Below, piece after piece: positions 6,404 to 10,095 of a stretch of DNA of 10,095 nt. The notes under the pieces are model-generated. The model searched no databases. It saw only the letters and a list, made by a program, of their open reading frames with translations, and was not told the origin of the DNA. Numbering within the stretch: the first letter of the stretch is position 1; each line of letters opens with the position of its first letter. Both the position numbers and the translations under genes were made by a program. The stretch spans positions 28,005 through 38,099 of the forward strand of contig PAWF01000040.1 in NCBI GenBank assembly GCA_002714015.1, written 5' to 3'. The DNA comes from Gammaproteobacteria bacterium (GTDB taxonomy: Bacteria; Pseudomonadota; Alphaproteobacteria; UBA828).

Positions 6404-6420
6404 CATTAACTCCATTAACT
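6404..6420. repeat. Two tandem copies of an 8-base repeat
   Basis: CATTAACT occurs twice with one base between (6404-6411 and 6413-6420), a 9-base period. On the - strand this is AGTTAATG repeated in the presumed 5' leader of the pentapeptide-repeat gene, just ahead of its ribosome site. It could be a regulatory site or a chance duplication. Confidence 0.4.
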
Positions 6421-6424
6421 AAAT

Positions 6425-6430
6425 ATTATA
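6425..6430 (-). promoter_or_regulatory. Possible -10 box for the pentapeptide-repeat gene
   Basis: A perfect TATAAT on the - strand would start transcription near 6418, about 28 bases before the TTG start. No convincing -35 box is visible at 16-18 bases further up. The stretch is very AT-rich, so the match may be accidental. Apart from this site, the 8-base repeat and the ribosome site, I see nothing in 6391-6543. Confidence 0.3.
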
Positions 6431-6543
6431 TTTATCTACTATATTCATAAATTTTAAAAAATGTATCATTTCATGAACCAGATCATTTTTAAATCTAGGG
6501 ATTGAGAGTCCATATCAACGTGAGATGGGTTTTCTTAACACCA

Positions 6544-7008
6544 TTAGGCTCCGTTGTATTGGGAAAAAACCGTAGTACTTTGGTCATCAAACATTAGAAC
6601 AAGGTACGGATCGCGTTGATCTCCATGTTCCATACCCGGCGAACCAACAGGCATTCCCGGTACAGTCAATCCTATGGCCTTCGGTTTTTCTGCAATAAAT
6701 CTTCTTATATCATCTGCCGGCACATGCCCTTCAATGACATACCCATCAATGACGGCTGTATGACATGATTGAAGCTCGTTTCTTACACCGTAAAGCGCCT
6801 TCATCGGTGCAAGATCATCCATTTCATAAACATCGGTTTTGATTCCATGCGATTGAAGATGAGTAACCCAGTCTCCACAGCACCTGCACCATGGAGTTTT
6901 GTATACTTTGATTTCAAGTGGTGAAGATGCAGAAGAAATAGAACCAATACCTGTCAAGCCTGCTACACATGCACCCAAAATCAACGACCTTCGGCTGATT
7001 ATCGACAT
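6544..7008 (-). CDS. Exported DUF411 metal-binding protein with Tat-type signal
   Basis: A 154-residue DUF411 family protein. The N-terminus SRRSLILGACVAG carries a twin arginine (Arg6-Arg7) ahead of a hydrophobic run and an Ala/Ser-rich end (to about residue 30), so Tat export to the periplasm is likely. LGAC at 11-14 resembles a lipobox but comes too soon after the arginines to be convincing. The mature domain opens with VYKTPWCRCCGDWVTHL, whose CxCC cluster (Cys41, Cys43, Cys44) is the family hallmark. Cys82 in SCHTA, GYVIEGHVPADDI (89-101) and LTVPGMPVGSPGME (114-127) are the other conserved blocks. DUF411 proteins are often found with copper-handling genes and are thought to bind metal or act in thiol redox. 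No such neighbours are visible here. GAGG lies 8 bases before the ATG, supporting the start. Its G+C is nearer that of the beta-oxidation genes than that of the AT-rich side. The exact function is unproven. Confidence 0.87.
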   Translation of the reverse strand: MSIISRRSLILGACVAGLTGIGSISSASSPLEIKVYKTPWCRCCGDWVTHLQSHGIKTDVYEMDDLAPMKALYGVRNELQSCHTAVIDGYVIEGHVPADDIRRFIAEKPKAIGLTVPGMPVGSPGMEHGDQRDPYLVLMFDDQSTTVFSQYNGA

Positions 7009-7067
7009 CGAATATTCCTCTTTAATGAGTTATTATCTATCAAATAATCTATTTAAAGCGAAAAGGT

Positions 7068-7095
7068 AAAAAGGCTGCCCTGGGCAGACCTTTTT
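7068..7095. terminator. Bidirectional rho-independent terminator after the thiolase gene
   Basis: AAAAAGGCTGCCC pairs with GGGCAGACCTTTTT around a very tight loop, with one bulged T, giving a GC-rich core flanked by A and T runs on both strands. On the - strand it starts 34 bases after the thiolase stop and ends in a T-rich tail, so it should end the beta-oxidation transcript before the DUF411 gene, which would then need its own promoter in 7009-7067. Confidence 0.75.
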
Positions 7096-7129
7096 CTAGG
7101 TTTCTTGATTTATACTAACCCTCAACTAG

Positions 7130-8314
7130 TCAGTTAACCTCAAAAAGACCAGCGGCACCTTGACCGCCACCAATGCACATGGTAGCCACAACGTACTTTG
7201 CTCCCCGGCGCTTGCCCTCGATCAATGCATGACCAACCATACGAGAGCCACTCATACCGTAAGGATGCCCAATAGATACTGCGCCTCCATTAACATTGAG
7301 CTTGTCGTTGTCTATTCCCAGGCGGTCACGACAATATAGTACCTGGACGGCGAAGGCTTCATTTAATTCCCAGAGGCCAATGTCTTCGACTTTTAGTCCG
7401 TGGCGTTCAAGTAGTCTGGGCACGGCAAACACTGGTCCAATGCCCATTTCATCTGGTTCGCAGCCGGAAACAGCAAGCCCCCGATAAGTGCCTAAGGGCT
7501 CTAATCCGCGTTTTTCTGCAAGTGTGGAGTTCATAATGACACATGCAGAAGCTCCGTCGGACAGCTGGCTGGCGTTTCCAGCAGTGATGAAGTGATTTTT
7601 TCCCCTCACTGGTTCAAGCGAGGCCAAACCTTCTATGGTAGTACTTGGGCGGTTGCCTTCATCTTGTTCCAGAGTTACCTCCTCCTCCCAACTATCACCT
7701 GTCTTCTTATCGAAGGCTAGTTTTGTAGTGGTCAGGGGAACTATTTCGTCATCAAACCGTCCTGCCTGTTGTCCGGCAGCCGTACGCAGCTGACTTTGTA
7801 GACCATACTCGTCCTGCTGTTCGCGGGTTATCCCGTAACGTTTTGCTACAACCTCGGCAGTGTCGATCATGGGTAAATAGAGTTCGGGTTTATTAATGTT
7901 TAACCAATCTTCTTGAGCCCTGTGTCCATTCTTGTTCTCGTTTTGAACCAAACTTATAGATTCTAGGCCTCCTGCAAGAACGACGGGAACATTATCAACA
8001 GTTACCCTGTGAGCCGCAGTGCTTATCGCCTGGAGCCCTGAGGAACAAAATCGATTTATTGTTGCTCCAGACGTCGTCACAGGACATCCAGCTCTCAGGG
8101 CGGCTTGGCGAGCGATATTGCCCCCGGTTGCACCCTCCGGCATAGCGCATCCTAAAATTACGTCTTCTATCTCTTGTGGATCTACCTTGGCGCGCTCCAT
8201 GGCGTGCTTGATAACATGTCCGCCCATGGTTGCCCCGTGGGTATTATTAAAAGCGCCCCGATATGCCTTTCCAATAGGTGTTCGGGCCGTTGATACGATT
8301 ACTGCGTCTGCCAT
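7130..8314 (-). CDS. Acetyl-CoA acyltransferase (thiolase)
   Basis: A complete 394-residue thiolase, the usual length. It cleaves 3-ketoacyl-CoA with CoA to acetyl-CoA and a shortened acyl-CoA, the last step of beta-oxidation, or condenses two acetyl-CoA in reverse. The active-site set is complete: nucleophile Cys90 in [11 protein letters not shown], His350 in [14 protein letters not shown], and Cys380 in [19 protein letters not shown] near residues 319-326 and [10 protein letters not shown] are the other thiolase motifs. GGAGG lies 5 bases before the ATG. The gene follows the bifunctional hydratase/dehydrogenase by 61 bases on the same strand, a typical beta-oxidation operon, and is followed by a strong terminator. 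The pairing favours a degradative 3-ketoacyl-CoA thiolase over a biosynthetic acetoacetyl-CoA thiolase, but motifs alone do not separate them. It is much less AT-rich than the genes left of 6.4 kb. Confidence 0.93.
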   Translation of the reverse strand: MADAVIVSTARTPIGKAYRGAFNNTHGATMGGHVIKHAMERAKVDPQEIEDVILGCAMPEGATGGNIARQAALRAGCPVTTSGATINRFCSSGLQAISTAAHRVTVDNVPVVLAGGLESISLVQNENKNGHRAQEDWLNINKPELYLPMIDTAEVVAKRYGITREQQDEYGLQSQLRTAAGQQAGRFDDEIVPLTTTKLAFDKKTGDSWEEEVTLEQDEGNRPSTTIEGLASLEPVRGKNHFITAGNASQLSDGASACVIMNSTLAEKRGLEPLGTYRGLAVSGCEPDEMGIGPVFAVPRLLERHGLKVEDIGLWELNEAFAVQVLYCRDRLGIDNDKLNVNGGAVSIGHPYGMSGSRMVGHALIEGKRRGAKYVVATMCIGGGQGAAGLFEVN

Positions 8315-8375
8315 GACATCCTCCCGTAGTTTCTAATAGTAGTCTAACTGCTTCCAACGAACCTTTCTTTAGAGC

Positions 8376-10095
8376 CTATATATCGCTAAAGGACTTCCCC
8401 TCTTCTGCAAGCCTTTTTAAGAGGGGGGCGGGCTCCCATGCTTCACCAAACCTCTCATGATAGCTACAAACAGTTTTGTATACCTTATCTAGGCCCACCA
8501 TGTCAGCATATAGCATGGGTCCGGCACGATAGCGGGGAAATCCATAGCCATTGGCATAAATTACGTCAATGTCACTTGCACGTAGCGCGATTCCCTCCTC
8601 CAGAATTTTTGCTCCTTCGTTGACAAGAGCGTACATGCACCGTTCCACTATCTCTTGTTTTTCTATCGGGCGACGTTGGATTTGCCTTTCTTCACAGTAT
8701 TTTTTTATAAGTTCTTCTATTTTCGGATCGGGAATGGGGACCCTGCTGCCAGGGTCGTATCGATACCATCCCGCGCTCGTCTTCTGGCCGAATCGGCCCA
8801 TTTCGCATATTTGATCATCCAGCCCTGCCTCATCTTGGAATGCCCCATTTTCTTCCGCACGCCGTTTCCGAATTCGCCATCCAACATCGAGTCCAGCCAG
8901 GTCACCCATGGCAAATGGCCCCATAGCCAGACCAAAATCAAACAATGCCTGGTCAACTTCTTGCGGAAGGGCTCCCTCTAAAATCATAAGATTTGCTTGT
9001 TTGGAATAACGAGCGAGCATTCGATTGCCAACAAACCCGTCGCACACACCTACCAAAACAGGAACTTTCTTAATTGTTTTACCAAGCTTCATGGTTGTGG
9101 CGATTACTTCTTTGCTAGTCTTGGCTCCTCGGACAATCTCCAGGAGTTTCATGACATTAGCTGGGCTGAAAAAGTGGGTGCCTATAACCGCTTCGGGCCG
9201 GCCGGTTACCGATGCTATCTCATCTACGTCCAGAGTAGAGGTGTTGGTTGCCAGGATGGCGTCATCTTTCATTACTTTGTCTAGTTTACGGAAGACTTCT
9301 TTCTTTATTTCCATTTCTTCAAAGACTGCTTCCACGACTATGTCCGTATCGGCTATGTCTTCATAGGACAGGGTCGGAGTGATTAACCCAAGACGTTGGT
9401 CCATATCCGCCTGTGTTAATCGACCTTTCTTTACGGTGTTGGCATAATTTTTACGGATTATTTCAAGTCCCTTATCCAGGGCTTCCTGATTGGCCTCCAA
9501 TAAAGTTACGGGTATGCCTACGTTTATAAAATTCATCGCAATTCCGCCACCCATTGTACCAGCCCCAAGGACGGACGCTGTTTTTATCTTTTTTGTGGGC
9601 GTCTCACGTGGAACGTCAGGGATCTTTGTACAGGCCCGTTCCGCAAAGAATAGGTTCATTAACCCCTTGGCTTGGTCCGATTTGAGGCAGTCTTGGAAAA
9701 GTTCTCGTTCGCGCTCTACCCCTTTGTCAAATGGAAGCTCAACGGCAGCTTTAGCGCATTCGATTATTTTGTAGGGGGCGAGATAGCCACGGGCACGTTT
9801 TCCTATAGATTTCTCGAAGTTGTCAAAGAAATCTGCTGCAGGAGGGGCTGCGGACTCTTCGCGAATTTTTCTGAGTGGGCGATTTTCTGCAGAGACTTGC
9901 TTCGCAAATGCAACGGCACCTTCCACCAGATTGCTCTCCACCACATGATCTATTATGCCTAGGGTTCGGGCCTTTGGAGCCGGCACAAACTCTCCGCTGA
10001 CCATCAGTGGAAGGGCCTTCTCCACACCGCAAACACGGGGCAAACGTTGGGTGCCTTGGCCTCCAGGTAAGATGCCTATTAACACCTCAGGCAGT
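8376..10095 (-). CDS. Bifunctional enoyl-CoA hydratase / 3-hydroxyacyl-CoA dehydrogenase, N-terminus cut by the window
   Basis: The gene runs off the right edge: the frame is open past the GTG at 10085, and the last codons read LPEVLIG, inside the crotonase domain. About 570 residues are visible; with the missing N-terminal part the total should be near 700. It hydrates trans-2-enoyl-CoA and oxidises the resulting 3-hydroxyacyl-CoA with NAD. The LPEV glutamate (10088-10086) fits one of the two catalytic glutamates of the hydratase; PGGQGTQRLPR follows, with Gln where Gly is usual. Counting from 10085, the dehydrogenase Rossmann loop VLGAGTMGGGIA is at 172-183. The catalytic set Ser283, His304 (THFFSP), Glu316 and Asn354 (DGFVGNRM) has the same spacing as Ser137, His158, Glu170 and Asn208 of human short-chain hydroxyacyl-CoA dehydrogenase. 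Two C-terminal helical domains follow, including GDLAGLDVGW and NGYGFPRYRAGPM. That pattern is closer to the single-chain peroxisomal-type enzyme (EHHADH-like) than to FadB. The thiolase follows in the same operon. Confidence 0.93.
   Translation of the reverse strand, partial: LPEVLIGILPGGQGTQRLPRVCGVEKALPLMVSGEFVPAPKARTLGIIDHVVESNLVEGAVAFAKQVSAENRPLRKIREESAAPPAADFFDNFEKSIGKRARGYLAPYKIIECAKAAVELPFDKGVERERELFQDCLKSDQAKGLMNLFFAERACTKIPDVPRETPTKKIKTASVLGAGTMGGGIAMNFINVGIPVTLLEANQEALDKGLEIIRKNYANTVKKGRLTQADMDQRLGLITPTLSYEDIADTDIVVEAVFEEMEIKKEVFRKLDKVMKDDAILATNTSTLDVDEIASVTGRPEAVIGTHFFSPANVMKLLEIVRGAKTSKEVIATTMKLGKTIKKVPVLVGVCDGFVGNRMLARYSKQANLMILEGALPQEVDQALFDFGLAMGPFAMGDLAGLDVGWRIRKRRAEENGAFQDEAGLDDQICEMGRFGQKTSAGWYRYDPGSRVPIPDPKIEELIKKYCEERQIQRRPIEKQEIVERCMYALVNEGAKILEEGIALRASDIDVIYANGYGFPRYRAGPMLYADMVGLDKVYKTVCSYHERFGEAWEPAPLLKRLAEEGKSFSDI

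Noticed and set aside
6484..6543. tRNA 3' end or attachment site near the composition step (a GGATTGAGAGTCC stretch and a terminal CACCA)
   Set aside because: The arms do not form proper T-stem and acceptor pairing, no anticodon arm is visible, and no repeat of the segment occurs in the window.
8438..9962. Several + strand open frames opposite the hydratase/dehydrogenase
   Set aside because: They overlap a well-conserved gene on the other strand, overlap one another and show no domain features.
10083..10085. GTG at 10085 as the start of the hydratase/dehydrogenase
   Set aside because: The codons before it continue the conserved LPEV segment of the crotonase domain; the gene extends beyond the window.

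Overview
The window looks like a chromosomal segment from a free-living bacterium, most likely a marine proteobacterium (possibly alphaproteobacterial). This rests on protein style and compact gene packing only; no rRNA, tRNA or other taxonomic marker is present. Ten protein genes fill almost all of it. There is no insertion sequence, CRISPR array, RNA gene or gene-free stretch longer than about 150 bases. Two genes run off the edges.

Region A (1-6390) is strongly AT-rich, about one third G+C by eye. It begins with the 3' end of a MobA/MocA-type nucleotidyltransferase, followed 4 bases later by a PhnW-type aminotransferase and then a beta-hydroxyacid dehydrogenase (beta-HAD), all on the + strand. 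A D-threonine-aldolase-like enzyme (PLP fold type III) follows on the - strand. It diverges from a DenD-type D-erythronate dehydrogenase across a 108-base gap holding a perfect 19-base palindrome, a good operator candidate. A second beta-HAD dehydrogenase and a pentapeptide-repeat protein, the latter with a TTG start, follow on the - strand.

Region B (6544-10095) is all on the - strand and close to half G+C. It holds an exported DUF411 metal-binding protein, a bidirectional hairpin terminator, a thiolase, and a bifunctional enoyl-CoA hydratase/3-hydroxyacyl-CoA dehydrogenase cut by the window end. The last two form a fatty-acid beta-oxidation pair: hydration and dehydrogenation of enoyl-CoA, then thiolytic release of acetyl-CoA.

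Region A reads as a small-molecule catabolic cluster: one transaminase, one PLP aldolase or dehydratase, two beta-hydroxyacid dehydrogenases and one four-carbon sugar-acid dehydrogenase. The families point to short hydroxy-acids, amino-acids or aminophosphonates, but the expected partners are absent here (phosphonoacetaldehyde hydrolase for PhnW; DUF1537 kinase and aldolase for DenD). The substrate is therefore open. This unusual gene set and the sharp base-composition step near 6.4-6.55 kb are the points most worth following up. I did not find a clear defence, mobile or otherwise spectacular new system.
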